Numbered from the stretch's first letter, positions 11,200 to 23,336 are shown. The stretch is 64,000 nucleotides of DNA from Pinus tabuliformis (GCA_031772625.1 CM062811.1:647540606-647604605), one strand, 5' to 3'. Notes: generated by a model from the letters alone, not told the origin. Numbers and translations are program-made.

Positions 11200-12549
11200 C
11201 ATTGAAAGTATTGTTTTAAGTCTTGGCCATTGACAGGAAGAGAGTCAATCTTCCTATGTAAGTATGGAAGTTGATATTTGTGTTGGCCAAGATTTTTGTG
11301 CACTACGAATGGTCCAATCTACAATGATTGGAACTTAGTATTTTTTCCTTTGTCTTCGCGGGCTTTGTCCCACTTCAAGACTAGGTCACCCACACTAAAT
11401 TCATTTTTCCCTATAGACTTCTTGTCAAAATACCTCTTTATACGACTTTGATGAAGAGTAAATTTCTCTTTATCCTATTGTCTCTCTTCCTAAAGATTTC
11501 AAAGGGTGTCTATCCTACTCTAAACCAATAAGCATGGCTTGCCTTGGGATTCTTGTGAAAGTTAAAGGGTAGGAAAATAGATGTTCAGGGGTAGGATGGC
11601 TTATTTTCCATATGCCAGGAAGTAGGGAGATATATTCAAAGAAGGTTTAGGTGTGACTTGGTCAACCTATAAGGAATTCACAAAAGTTGAGTTCTAGTTC
11701 CCTTGTTCAAAGAAAAAGATCTTCTTAATGATGCAGCTAATGTTCTTATTGGTAGACTCGGCAAGACCATTTCCCTGTGGATAGTAATTAGCTGAATTTT
11801 TTAATATAATACCATTTTCTAATGCAAAATCATATAATGTTAATGATGAAAACTAGGTTGCATTACAATAAAAAAAGTGAAGTTGGAACACAAAACCTGG
11901 AAATGATATTTTTCTAGAGGAAGTTGATGACTTCCTGATCATTCACTTGCTTGAGTGGAACCTCTTCTGTCCACATAATGAAGTAATCTATGGCAGTGAG
12001 AATATAGTGGTATTGCTTCGATGAGTGCAGAAAAATCTCATCGATGACATCTAGACCCCATTGTTGAAATGGTTATTCCATAGTGATAGGCTGGAATGGG
12101 GTGACTGACTTCTTTCCTCGGATAACACACTTCTGATAGACCGAGCACTTGCAGGCATATGCATAAGATTTTTTTAATAATGTTGGTTAATAAAAAATGG
12201 TCCGCATAACTTTGTTTATTGTAGTGTCACCCGTAAAGTGTCCTCCAACTGGTCCATCATGGAGATCACACAACGCTTTCTCTGAATCATGTGCTTTCAA
12301 GAATCTGAGTAATAATTTTTTATGGTTCTTTCTGAAAAGCACCCCATGCACCAACTATTGAGATAATGATTTCAATATGACTACCATCCTTTTTCATGTG
12401 GATAAGTGAGAGGGAAAAGTGCCATGCTTAAGATACTTGCACACATCTACATACCAAGATTATGAGATAGTAGTGGGGTTAGCTCGCTTAACATTGTACA
12501 TATCGATTTCTTGGTGCTACACAGAGAGGTCATCTTCAGTTGCATCCAC
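11200..12549 (-). pseudogene. E4 integrase relic
   Basis: The minus strand carries decayed integrase. Text at 11730-11800 and 12040-12110 matches, base by base in long runs, the integrase of E6 (22930-22990 and 23220-23260), including the segment for YYPQGNG and the start of the catalytic core. Frames are broken throughout, with no long open stretch. Products would have joined element DNA to the host chromosome. Confidence 0.65.
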
Positions 12550-13059
12550 CACTTCTGTTGCTAATCGGCATAAATCATGGTCCTTAATAGTGTGAACTAG
12601 TTTGAATTCTAGATCATACTCTTGTAGACTAGTCATCTAGTTTTCCTTTCTCTCACCCAACTCTTGTTGGACAAACAACAATCTGACTGTTGGGTGCAAA
12701 ACAAAAATGATACAATGATTTTTCAAAAGATAAGGTCGGAAGTGATTCAACGACTTATAGACTTCATATGCCTATTTATCAATGGAAGGATAGTTAATTT
12801 CATGTCCTTGTAGGCTAGAACTCATAAAAGATATGGGATGCTCATTGTTTAGACAATCTTTCCATGTAAGCACGGTGGAAAGAGAAGTATTGGAAGCAAA
12901 CGTGTATAGTAGAAAATATTTGTTGAAATATGGGATTTACAAAGTTGGTGCTTTTATGATAGATTTATTAATAAAATAAAATGCATCCTTTTCCCATTTT
13001 CACCACTTGTAAATTACATCCTTCCTCACTTTCTCCTGCATAGGTTTCACAATTTGAGC
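12550..13059 (-). pseudogene. E4 RNase H relic (pol type)
   Basis: Collinear with the RNase H part of E6 (about 23700-24180 minus), with shared stretches such as the one coding for EKRANWI-like sequence near 12650. It is interrupted by stops. It lies between RT and integrase, as expected for the normal Ty3/gypsy RNase H. Confidence 0.55.
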
Positions 13060-13900
13060 TTAGTCGGATATGAACTTACAGAGAAACTTTATCCTCGATA
13101 GGAAGGACTGCATGGCTTTCTTGTTCACTTGGAATGGAATCCATGTAATATCCCTGACCCTTTCATGGTCTAATTTAATCCCACCTTTAACTATGATATG
13201 GTCTAAGAGGTTTCCCTTGGAGAGTGCAAAAATGCTCTTGTTGGGATTAAGAGATATCCCATATTTTTTACATTGCTCAAATATTTTCTTCAAGTGGCGT
13301 AGGTGGTTGGATCTCTTATTTGAAAACATTATGACATCGTTAAGATACACCACCACACTCTGACCAATCAATCCATGAAATGTGATGTCTATCACATGTT
13401 GTAAGGTTGCACCAATATTAACTAGCCCAAAAGGCATTCTTCTGAATGTGAACATGCCCCACTTCATTCAAAAGGTAGTTTTAAGTTTGTTAAGATCTAA
13501 TACCAGAACCTGGTTGTAGACCAAATATTTTTCAAGTAAAGAATTATTTTTTGACCTCGATATTGTTTGTAATATCTTCTCCATTGAAGAAACATTGTAA
13601 TTTTCTTTGTTCGAGGCGTGGTTGAGATTTTGGAAATCCACACACAAGGAAAGTTCCCCAGACTTCTTCCTTACTGGGAACAAATTTGACACCAATGTTG
13701 ATTGTTGCACCTTGTAAATGATCTGAGCATCCAACAACTTCCTCAACTCCTTCTAAATCAAGGGCTCAAGAATCAGATGCACCTTCTGCAACCTCTGATG
13801 AAAATGCTTGCCCCCTTCCTTAATTGGGATAATAGGATGAATTATTCGCGTGTCGTAAGTTTTGAGCTCATTGTATGTCCACGAGAAAACATCTTGGTAC
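13060..13900 (-). pseudogene. E4 reverse transcriptase, inactivated
   Basis: Two open stretches on the minus strand in the same frame (13746-13468 and 13467-13060) are separated by one TGA. The upstream one has LFPVRKKSGELSLCVDFQNLN (fingers), the downstream one MPFGLVNIGAT and the catalytic motif. The motif reads YLND where a YLDD-type motif is expected, so one catalytic Asp is Asn, a G-to-A change on the coding strand. Further upstream coding text extends to about 13900 with stops. It is closely related to the RTs of E6 and E7. Confidence 0.82.
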
Positions 13901-14115
13901 TGCTTGAATAAGTGGATGAAGGCTTGCTACTCTTATGGTGTGCAACAAGTACTAAGATTAACAAACTTGAGATATTTTTTTGTTCCAATATTGATATGCT
14001 CATGTGAAAACGTTGAATTGTTGGTTTTGATGCTCACTAGTCCTCTAAAGTGATTTTTCAAATCATACAACTTTTCTAATGATACCACACCCTTTGTTAT
14101 GGGGTTTTCCTTGAT

Positions 14116-14439
14116 TTACCAAGTTGCATCTTGAAACGCTATATCATGTTCATATTCATCAATTGTTTCATACTTGAATAAATCAACGTTCACCATGAAA
14201 TGGTGTATCTGTTGTTCATCATTAAAAACACATAAATTAGTGATATTATCAGGGACGGATGGTTTATAAATAATTTCGATAGAAAAAACGTCCCTAAGCG
14301 GTGACAACCTAGTAGTAGATTTTTCTAATGCATTCGTAGCTGCATTATACATTCTAGGAACAGATATAATATTAAAATCTTGGAATTGAGAAATTAAACA
14401 CCATACCTCTTGTTGATAACTTTTCAAATTAGTTGACAC
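14116..14439 (-). pseudogene. E4 linker between archaeal-type RNase H and RT
   Basis: 107-codon open stretch with SYQQEVWCLISQFQDFNI, continuing the archaeal-type RNase H fold, then an acidic linker. E7 has the same text in decayed form (43550-43680), which supports that it was coding. Confidence 0.6.
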
Positions 14440-14690
14440 ATAGTATATAGTATGTCATATCTGTCGTACGATGATTGCAAATTCATCTACTACTTTAAGA
14501 ACACCAACGTTGAGGTCAATGGCCTTCTGTAAGCCTAGGATGAGTGCCTCGTATTCTTTAGTGTTATTACTGCACTCAAATTCCAAGTGGCTAGAGATCA
14601 GGTGTTTTCTTTGTCACAGGTCTATTAAAACACAACTAGTTCTAGAGCCCTCTTATGTCTAAGAACCGTGAAATAACAAATTCAAAACAT
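14440..14690 (-). pseudogene. E4 archaeal-type RNase H, upstream of RT
   Basis: On the minus strand the text reads LEFECSNNTKEYEALILGLQKAIDL, the core of the archaeal/plant-type RNase H (the E that follows the first catalytic D, then the YEALI helix). The same domain in E7 keeps the YFDGSK start and VGCILIDP. In E4 the DGS start is followed by stops. It lies between protease and RT, not between RNase H and integrase as reported for most Tat/Ogre elements that carry this domain. Confidence 0.75.
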
Positions 14691-14802
14691 CATATGTATA
14701 AGAACTATACCGTACACTAATACTATCACTATCTATTGTACAAAGGTCATTTTTGCCAGTTTGACTAGGAAGGAGTTCTAACTGTGTGTATGGTGGGAGT
14801 TT

Positions 14803-15692
14803 TCAAGGCGAAGCAAGGTAGCACCCTAGTTCAGTCTCCAAGAAGAAATTTCCAAAGATCATATTTGTGAAAGAAACTAGTTCATTCTTTCCCTCGAAGG
14901 GTGAGGCATCATGTTTCATGTAAGGTTCTAAGTCTACCAGGATTTGGTTATTCCTTCCCTTATACAAAAGCCATAAATGTGACCAATTGGTAGCAAAATA
15001 CCCCTGTAATTTTTTGGACCAATCCCTACCCAGTAATACACCACAAGCTTTCGGGATCTCCACAATTACTATGTTTATGCACAGGTGAACTTGTTGATTA
15101 GATGATAGGAAATTAAGCACATTTTTGGGTTCACCAATAGCATGGACAAGAGTCATGTCCAATAGAATTAGTTGTGAATTTGTCTTATCCCATTTAGCAT
15201 TGATTTTCTTAGCTACAGATAATGTCTTTACATTTACAGACATAGGGAAAAAACTAAGAAATTGTGTACATTGTAATTAAAAGTTTCCAATGTCAATAAA
15301 AATGGAGGGCGGAGTGTGTTTAATTCTATTGTTAATGCATTAAGAATAGACTTCAGGGGACCAGAAGACTTACTAGATCCCTCCTGCGAAGAAGAGTTAT
15401 CACTTGAGGAAGATAGATCAAGAGCTTGAACAAGCAGTTCCCTTTGGCTTACGATCCTTGTAAGTTCGAAGATTGAAATATTAGCGTGATATTTCTTCAT
15501 GTCTTCGACTATGTTATAATCAAGCATGGAGGGCATTGTCGAAGTGTATGGAGGATTGAATCTATATGATACTTCTAAAATGGTGAAATTTATTTTAACA
15601 TTGGTGGAATTATTTTTTATTGTAGCAGTATTTCCAGACTTATTCTGAGTGTTTTGAGCTGAGTTGACAAGAAGTGTGATCTTCCTTAACAA
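14803..15692 (-). pseudogene. E4 protease region
   Basis: Two overlapping minus-strand open stretches (15692-15234 and 15243-14803). The second ends in the family-typical protease C-terminus LLGRDWSKKLQGYFATNWSHLWL. The first has a low-complexity Ser-rich part and the MKKYHANISIFEL segment that precedes protease in this lineage; E6 has its counterpart at about 25400. The active-site DSG/DTG is not obvious and may be lost. Confidence 0.65.
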
Positions 15693-16242
15693 GTGTTAGT
15701 TTAGTTTCTTATTTGTCAACTCTTGTTCGAAAAAAACCCTTGACTTCTCAAATTATATCAACTATTTTTATTTTGATCCATGTTCTCACTTAGTGGCAGT
15801 TCTCTGGTAGTTTCCTTTTCAGCTGCGAATACACAACTGAAAGCATTCACTGCTTGCCCAACACTTGCACTTTCTTCAATTGACATAGTTTCTTCCTTTT
15901 TCACTCACTCAGTCTTCTCATATGAAAGTAAAGTGTTAATTATATGTTCATCCATAGTTTTCATGTTGTGATTCCACTATGGGCATGTCTTTTTTGAAAG
16001 ATATTCTTAATGAAAAGAATAATACTAGTCCATACCCATGTTTTTGACATTCAACACATTGTTTAACATTTTGCAGACATGGATGGATGATCATTGTTTT
16101 TGCTAGAGTTGGTATCCCTTATCAATAAGTTGAAATTTTGGGGATTATTGTTTATGGCGGTCTAGCTTGACCTCTATTTTAACTCTGTCAACTCATTGGA
16201 CCGAGCCTTGATGGTACATGTCAAGCTTTCAAGATTAGTAGC
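15693..16242 (-). other. E4 gag-to-protease interval, decayed
   Basis: I see no recognisable domain. Both frames are short and interrupted. By position it holds the gag C-terminus of E4. Confidence 0.4.
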
Positions 16243-17192
16243 TTATTTATCCTTGGCCTTACTTGAGGAAGCCTGAGACCTTTTACCTATATCCTTGGAG
16301 TCCTTTGATATTTCATCGTCAATGATGACTCCAATTGCATGCAAGTCCTTTTCAACCACAATGGCTTCTTTGTAATTTTCGGCCAGAGTTCCTTTCATGT
16401 TTCTCTTAACGAACTGCATGATGCTTGTCGGTAAGGCATAAGTGTAATAATCAATGGTGATGGAGTCATGAGGTTTCATATCCATATGAGATATGTTCAA
16501 TATGCGATTGAACCTCTAATTAAAATCCTTAAATTTTTCTTTCTGATCCATCTTTAGAATTCCCAACTCTTTTAATAACATGGTTGGGGTTTTGTCATCA
16601 AAAGGATTTTCAAGGAACAACATTTTAAACCCCTTCCAATTCTGGATTGAGTTTGGAGGAAGACTGTGGTACCATACAACTTCTCTACCATCTAAGGTAC
16701 AAGGAAAAATTCTACATGCAACATCATCATAATGTACCTCAAGCATCTGCAAGTGTAGGTAGAAGTTGTCCAAATAGTCTTCTGCTTTAACTTCTTTGTT
16801 AGGGTTGTAATTTTTAACAACTTTTATGGGTGCTTCGACATCTTGTATAAAACACCCGATAGAGTGAGTGGGCCCCGTGTCATCAAATCCAGATCTGGGT
16901 TCGCCATGTATTTGTCTTTTTTCTCCTCATCTTCTTCAAAATTTCAGGGATCTTCTTCCTCCTCTTCGTGACCACCCAACCCATGGAAAGTTTCACCTAA
17001 GAGTACAACATCGTCTCTATCACCATAGTTAAAATATGGAGGTTGCTCTAATTTTTCTAGGTTTTCCATAGCCTCTGCTAACTCTTTAAGGGTGGTGAGA
17101 ACCAAATCATTGACTGTAGAAACCACTATCCTAGTAAGAGTGGTTACATTCTTCTTTGGAAAATAAGGAAGATTATGTACTTTAGGGATCAA
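16243..17192 (-). pseudogene. E4 gag relic
   Basis: Three minus-strand open stretches: 17192-16944 (acidic, ends EEEEEDP), 16773-16516 (ARIFPCTLDGREVVWYHSLPP, the gag core with a conserved W...FLENPFDDKTP), and 16500-16243 (continuation, ALPTSIMQFVKRNMK, Lys-rich end). They match the E6 gag at 25669-26415 domain by domain. Broken by stops and small gaps. Confidence 0.75.
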
Positions 17193-17971
17193 TCCAATAG
17201 CCTTTGCAAACTTATGGGTTATAGGTCGAATGGCTCATATATGCTCGTAAGATATTTCACAAGTTTGTCCAAGACCGGGTTGAGAAGATCCACCAACTTC
17301 AAGAGGCTGAGTAGGGTAGGTGCTTGGGATATTTCTTCCTTGATAAGAATAAGTATGATGAGGGTGGGTGGATTTATAGACCATAGAATCTTGTTTCCCT
17401 CATTTTATCACCATAAATGTTGACAGTGCTAGACCTGCCAATATTCAAAGGGGTATCCCTGATATGTGGTCCCAATTAGACCCCACACCATTTTAGATAG
17501 GAGCACATCCAAAAGACAACTTGGTTACCATTTACTTAAAGGTTTTCCTTGGCTCTAACTATCAACAAGAGAGAGGAATGCATATATGCCTTTGAAAAGA
17601 AAGTGAGTGTGCTTGGTGAGTGTTTAGTTGTAAGTGTGTCAAGGTTCTTTTGCTGCAAAGGAGAAAATAAAGTGAACCTCTAAGAGAGAGGTAATAGTAC
17701 CACTCTAATGGAGACACACAAAAACAAGGGATATCCATCTAAAATCTAGTGGAATAGTCCACAAAGATGTGACGGTCATTGTAACCATTACAACACATTC
17801 CTAATATGATAAGCACTAAAATAACCAAAATAGTTCAACTACTTTAGTACAGGTCAAAACAAACATGAATCATAAACATTCATAGAATATTATTACGAAT
17901 ATTCATAATCCATCCATGAAGAACTTGTTGGCCATCAAGCTTCATATATTAATTAAAAGTCCCAGGACACA
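17193..17971. other. E4 leader, no coding signal
   Basis: Between the gag relic and the 5' LTR of E4 (minus sense). I could not identify a primer binding site with confidence. The LTR junction near 17972 reads TGTGTCCTGGGACTTT on the minus strand. Confidence 0.45.
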
Positions 17972-18216
17972 TGTATACATTGAACACCACTAACTCCAAT
18001 AGTGGAGCATTGGAGCCGCTACATGCACCCCAAATGAACTAACGTGTCTCTCTGATGCCTTGTAAGAGGAACCAAGGTGAAAACTACTTTGCTTATATTA
18101 TGAGGGTGTATATATAACCAATGGGGAGATCTGTCACCTCCTTCATGACTCTTTGACTACCCTCATGATTGTTTGACTTCCCTATGAATTTTTAACTTTT
18201 ACATGACTCTTCATAT
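17972..18216 (-). repeat. E4 5' LTR, first part
   Basis: 245 bp aligning with 8534-8780. It stops at CATAT (18212-18216), the left copy of the target duplication of E5, and resumes at 41663. Confidence 0.85.
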
Positions 18217-19020
18217 TGTTGGGCCTTAGTTTTGGTCTTATTTTTTCTCTAAGAAACTTAATAATCCATCTATTTGCCATCCATTTTCTCTTCATTCATC
18301 CCATTTTGATGTATATTTGATATCCATTTAGGTATTTAGTTTTAATTTTTCAATTTCTAAAGTTTTTATGAAAGTTTGGTTTTTAGTGCAAACTTGGCAG
18401 ATTCAGAAATTCCCGTAATAGCTCTATGGTTGATGTGGTTGCAGGACACTTGGGCACGAATTGAATGCATGGATGGATAGCTTGGGAACTAGGACTAAGC
18501 CAGCTATTCTTAGTTCGAACAGAACAAGCTTTATTAGGCCCATTTGGTGCTAGTCAATCATGACTAGTCATTCAGAAATCCCATAGAAATAGGGCAGTTT
18601 TGAGATTCTATGGGATTGGTCATATTTCTTGGGATGGGAGTAATGAATTCGACTTAGATAGGTGGATGAGAGTAGATGGGTTTGTTTGAGTGAATATAGA
18701 TCAGTTTGTTTCATGAGACTTCTTATTTAAGAGCCAAAACTTTGATGGCTTATGTATTGACTTATTATACTTTTATGCTATGACACTTTTGGATTGAAGA
18801 GTTAATTTGAAGACTTGTGCTATTATTATTTTGCTGTTCAATGCTATGGATGTGTGACTGAATTTTAGCTTCTGATATCACCTCTCAAGTGTGCAAGGCA
18901 AGGGTGGAGGGCCCCCATTCCAAGCTAAGTACACTTCCTTGTTAACTAGTTTTATTTCTTGTAATCTGGTTATTGTAGAACTGGTTTTTCAAAGCTTTAT
19001 TTCAGATTGCTTTATGGTTC
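18217..19020 (+). repeat. E5 5' LTR, first part
   Basis: TGTTGGGCCTTAG to GGTTC. It is cut at 19020 by E6, whose target duplication is the GGTTC at 19016-19020. A TATTTAAG box is at 18724-18731. It continues at 29369. Confidence 0.95.
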
Positions 19021-20225
19021 TGTTGAAGCCCCAAAAATCGGGTCGACAACAAGGGGGATACCCGCCCGGTCCGGACCTTAGTTGGCAGCTCCTTATCTGT
19101 TTGGTATAGCGGGTTCGATTGGGGATAATGGGACCAGTTTCCCAATCTAAGGGTGTGTGTGTGCAGAATTGGATGTTGCTGATCTAAGGATACTTAAAGC
19201 TAATCTAATTCAAACTTTTAAACTAACTTTATGCTATTGTAATCTAATGAAAAACATCACATCTAATCTATGCTAACCCAGGATGTATTTATTCTATTAT
19301 GCGATCTAAAGAGATTTCGAATAATAACTGGTAATAAAGATCATTCAGTTATCACAAGAATGGAAATCAATTAAGATGAACCACTTTGCATAAAAAGTTA
19401 GGCAAAACAGTTGTGAATAGCATATCGCATAATAAGTTATTCATATATCAGACATAAATAAATGGCTCCACCGTACAAAAGTGCCAAATGGTAACTCACA
19501 CATTCATGCAATAACATATAAACAACAAAAATTGTATATCACTTTAAGAATATAAGCAGAAATGGTCAAGAAATAAAAGTACCATTTATGACTGGTTATA
19601 CTCATAAGCTTCAAGCAACAATGATTTATCTCTCCTTGCTCTAACATCTACTAAGAGTACAGAAGTGAAACATCAGTAGCAGATATCAAATGCAAACATT
19701 AATAAACCTTGATCCATCCATTCATCAAAACCCCCTCCGAGGGTGCAAAAGTGCATGTTCTGAGGACAAGTTTTTTGACAAATTTCTAGACCGTTCTCCA
19801 AATGCATGAGAAGGGTTTAAATACTGCTAACTAAAATAACTTAATTACATAAATTTTGGATACGGTTTAAATGACCACCCTTTTTCTTAAGCAAAACTAT
19901 TTCTAAAAATTGAATCTAATTCCTAACTATTTCTGTATTTGCTCCTCAGTGCTGCGAGCATGCAACATTCGCCTGGGAAGAGTCGGCTGGTCGTCTTCTG
20001 CTTTTGTTTGAGCTATGAAAATAGAAATGGCAAGCGCTGGCACCACTTTTTAGTAAACTAGAAGATATTTTTGAGAATCTTCCTTTGGCTGGGTGGATTT
20101 ACTGCGTGTATACTTGGTAATAACCCAAATTTCTCTCAAACTGCTTCTGCTTTTGCTATTTCAGTTTCCAGCCTTGCGAATGACTAAGCAAGTTAGGGAC
20201 TTTGCTTTCTGAACAATTTTCTTAG

Positions 20226-20262
20226 CGATGCGCGATTAGCGCTAGGCGCTAATCGCGCATCG
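20226..20262. repeat. Perfect 17-bp-arm palindrome in E6 LTR
   Basis: Arms CGATGCGCGATTAGCGC and GCGCTAATCGCGCATCG flank TAG. The right LTR copy (28306-28342) keeps it with two C-to-T changes, one in each arm (28306 and 28334). RNA or single-stranded DNA could form a strong hairpin. Confidence 0.95.
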
Positions 20263-20799
20263 AAAACTACCTCCGTTCTTTGTTCCGGGCTTTTCTGGTG
20301 CATTTTCCGCCTTTAGCGCTTTTTCCTTCACCGGGTAGAAGTTTCAGGATTTTTCATAAACATGCTGCTTTTGTGAGCTTTCTGACCCTGAATGTTGAAT
20401 CACCTATTGACATCAGCATCTGTTGAGTGATACTTTGGAATCTGCGGTTCTGTTGCATGCGGCATCCGTTTATGAAGGCATCTCTTCTCTGTTCTCCGAG
20501 CATTGACGCTTTCCCCTTTTCCTTAGATGTTTCCTGCTCATTGCTTCATATTGTTTCCTGTTTTTCATTTCTGCAGTTCACACAAAGGAAAAGAGTAATG
20601 ATAATAAATATTGACACGAAAGCTCTAAGCTCTAGAAATGTATGAAATTGTGACACCCATAGCAAACCGACTCTTCGAAAAACACAAAATTATCCTTCTT
20701 GAATACTTTGGCGTACATTCATTAATTTCTTTTAAGGCGTGCGCCCAATTTTTGGTTTACGGATAGCTTTCCTTGAATACTGCGCCGAGGAAAATTTGC

Positions 20800-21010
20800 G
20801 ATGGGTGATTTCTGCGACTCGCATCGCAGCATCGCGGATCGCGTTATCAAGATGTGTCATCGCAGAGCTTCATGATCAGCTTAGCGCAGATCGCATTTAT
20901 CGCAAATCGCAGCATCGCGGCATCACAGATCGCAGCATCGCGGCATCACAGATCGCAGCATCGCAGATCGCATTTATCGCAAATCGCAGCATCGCGTTTA
21001 GTCACTCAAT
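20800..21010. repeat. ATCGCAGCATCGC minisatellite in E6 LTR
   Basis: Short direct and inverted copies of ATCGCAGC and GCATCGCGG. The unit ATCGCAGCATCGCGGCATCAC repeats here, whereas the right LTR (28880-29040) has fewer copies and an extra GCGACGTTGCGATAT segment at 29068-29090. The copy number therefore differs between the two LTRs of one element. Confidence 0.85.
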
Positions 21011-21815
21011 CATTGTGTGCTGCTTATGCGACGTCGCACATCGGCCGTCGGAGATTTCTTAAGATTTTCATTTAAGAGCGCTTCATAATGTATGCGATGC
21101 GATGAATTTCGCGTCGCTTCTTTGCAGTTTATTATGCTCATAAGGAAATGCTTTATTCTCTTCTCGCGATGCGATATAGTTTTAAGGAGTTAAATACAAT
21201 TTTTTTTTTATAAAAATGTTTTTTGGATTTTTTATTAAGGGTCCCCATTTGCTTAGTGTTATTGCTAATACTAAACAAAGAGGGGGGTTGTTGATGGCCA
21301 CAACAATGGCGATTCACCTGGAAGAACCAGTTATCTCTGTTTTTCTATTGAATTTTAACTTCCAAAACAGAAAAAATTTCATAAGTCTAAATTTCGTTAT
21401 GGACAGATAGAGTACATTATGCCTTATCCTATTAATGATATTTTGTTTCAACCTTTTTCTATTCTAAATGTTTGCTTCCTCAGGCTTTGTCCTTGTATTT
21501 ACATCAGCCATTACTTGGTCTTTTAAAGATAAAATAAAGCCTTCTCTGTGTGCCGGCTTTAAAATATGCTCATTTGTCATAGGTAGAGCCTCTGCTGCCA
21601 GCAGGCATCCATAGCCTCGACAGGGTTACCTGTTACCCAACAATGATCCTTTATCCTGCTTAAGGCTATCTACAACCTTCGAAGAAAAATCCACATTGAC
21701 ACTTTTTCCTTTTTTATTCTCAAAGAACAATTTCTTGGCTTGGTAGCCAAATTATGACACAATCATTCACTTGATTTACACTTTCGCTGAACAAGATGGC
21801 TCGTCATGAGACCCC

Positions 21816-22299
21816 TTGCCTTTTGATTTCAACGATCTTGAGTCATTGCCCTGTTTTGATGGACAGTGTTTGGCAAAGTCAACGAGTTATAATATCTATG
21901 ATCATGATAAGCCGGCTCGTGATGAGACCTCTTATTCTTTGAGATATAGTGCTTCTTGGATTGGTCCTCTGAATGTTGCGATTTTCTTTAACAGGGAGGA
22001 AATCATTGTTTTCCTTAAGAAAGCTCTGGACGACAATAATAGAGTTTGAAAACAACATTTTTACAGAGAATCTTTATATTATTATTGATACCTTTCATTG
22101 TGCTGATATAAAACAATTTTTCGCCAAAGGTTGCTTTCATCAAATTTTTGAAGCTGAAACTAGTATCATATCTAGGCCAAAGTTTTTAACTCTATCTGTC
22201 TATAATAAAGATCAGATTTATGAAAATTTTTGTTATTTATACAAGCGAAAAGCTCAAAATCTGAAAGAGAATTGGTGTCTTTTCCGTGAATACCTGTAG
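21816..22299 (+). pseudogene. E6 antisense ORF downstream of pol
   Basis: Plus-strand coding text opposite to the element's sense. Frame one (21816-22049, 77 codons) reads FNDLESLPCFDGQ...SLRYSASWIGPLNVAIFFN. From about 22045 the next frame continues with FENNIFTENLYIIIDTFHCADIKQFF and ends at 22299. One frameshift joins two halves of what seems to be a protein of about 160 residues. I recognise no domain. Antisense ORFs near the 3' end are known in some Tat-type elements (reported for Ogre/Retand relatives), which fits. No signal peptide or membrane segment is evident. Confidence 0.5.
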
Positions 22300-22384
22300 T
22301 AACCATTTACAATTGGTTTTATTATGAAAAAGAAAAAGAAAAAGAAAAAACCAAAACTATTCTACAAAATAGAAGAATAATCTT

Positions 22385-23239
22385 CTATGGAAAATATATT
22401 TTAAGGATTTGTCCATTAACAGGCAAAGAATCCCTTCTACTTGCTAAATCCTGCAACACAAACGTTGATGGACCTATGACTTCAATAATCTGAAAAGGAC
22501 CAAGCCACATCTTTTGAAATTTCGTATGTTTGCCCTTTTCTTCATGAGCCTTATCCCATTTCAAAACTAAGTCTCCCATCTGAAAAAAAATTCTGGTCAT
22601 TATGCTTGAATCAAAAGAGGATTTTATCAGCGCTTGGTGATGAGCATGGGTTTTCTTAGCTTGTTCTCGCTGTTCTTCTAATTTAATTATTTCCATTTGT
22701 CTTAGTTGTATGGAGGAAGTAGATACTTCATCGATGTATTGTACTAAAGACAAAGAGGGGACGACTAAGTGAGTTGGAAGAACCACTTCTTTCCCATAAA
22801 CTAAATTAAAGGGAGAAGTGCCGATTGAAGCTTTTTTTGTTATTCTATCTGCCCATAGAGCATTTACCAAAGCTTTGTGCCAATTCTTTTGGTTCTGGTC
22901 AACTGTTCTCTTAATAATCCTGATTAGGTTTTTATTTGTTGACTCAGCTAGCCCATTACCTTGCGGATAGTAATTGGCCGAATATTTTAGTTTGAATCCT
23001 CTTTTAAGTGCAAACTCAGTCATTGCATTTCCAGAAAAGTATGATGCATTATCAAACATTAAAGCCGTTGGCAATCCAAACCTAGTGATTATAAATTGAT
23101 CTATGAATTCAATGATATTTTCAGAATTAGCTGTCTTGAGAGGAACTGCTTCTACCCATTTAGTAAAATAATCTGTTGCCGTGAGAATGTATCTATGTTG
23201 CTTAGAAGAGTGAGGAACGATCTCACCTATTATGTCCAA
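22385..23239 (-). pseudogene. E6 integrase, core and C-terminus
   Basis: 284 open codons on the minus strand: MDIIGEIVPHSSKQHRYILTATDYFTKWVEAV (first catalytic D), MFDNASYFSG (second D), YYPQGNGLAESTNK (catalytic E), then WADRITKKASIGTSPFNLVYGKE and a basic C-terminus ending KIYFP. All three acids are present. The reading frame differs from the upstream RNase H piece, so it is cut off from the rest of pol. No chromodomain. Confidence 0.88.
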
Positions 23240-23336
23240 GCCCCACTGACTGAATGGTTGCTCGATGTCTTCCAGCAGTTGTTTGGCAGACTTGACATTT
23301 CCTCACGTAACTGTGTGAGTCTTTGAACAGCGTAGG

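Larger units (their letters stand above)
19021..21305 (-). repeat. E6 3' LTR (left copy)
   Basis: 2285 bp, plus-strand reading TGTTGAAGCCCC to CCACAACA. It carries a 37-bp perfect palindrome (20226-20262) and a cluster of GCGATGC/ATCGCAGC repeats (20800-21170). The body is AT-rich, so these CpG-rich patches stand out. Confidence 0.95.

Noticed and set aside
20854-21075. Plus-strand frames through the GCGAT repeats (SQIAASRIA-type)
   Set aside because: Repeat-driven frame inside an LTR, differing in length between the two LTRs.
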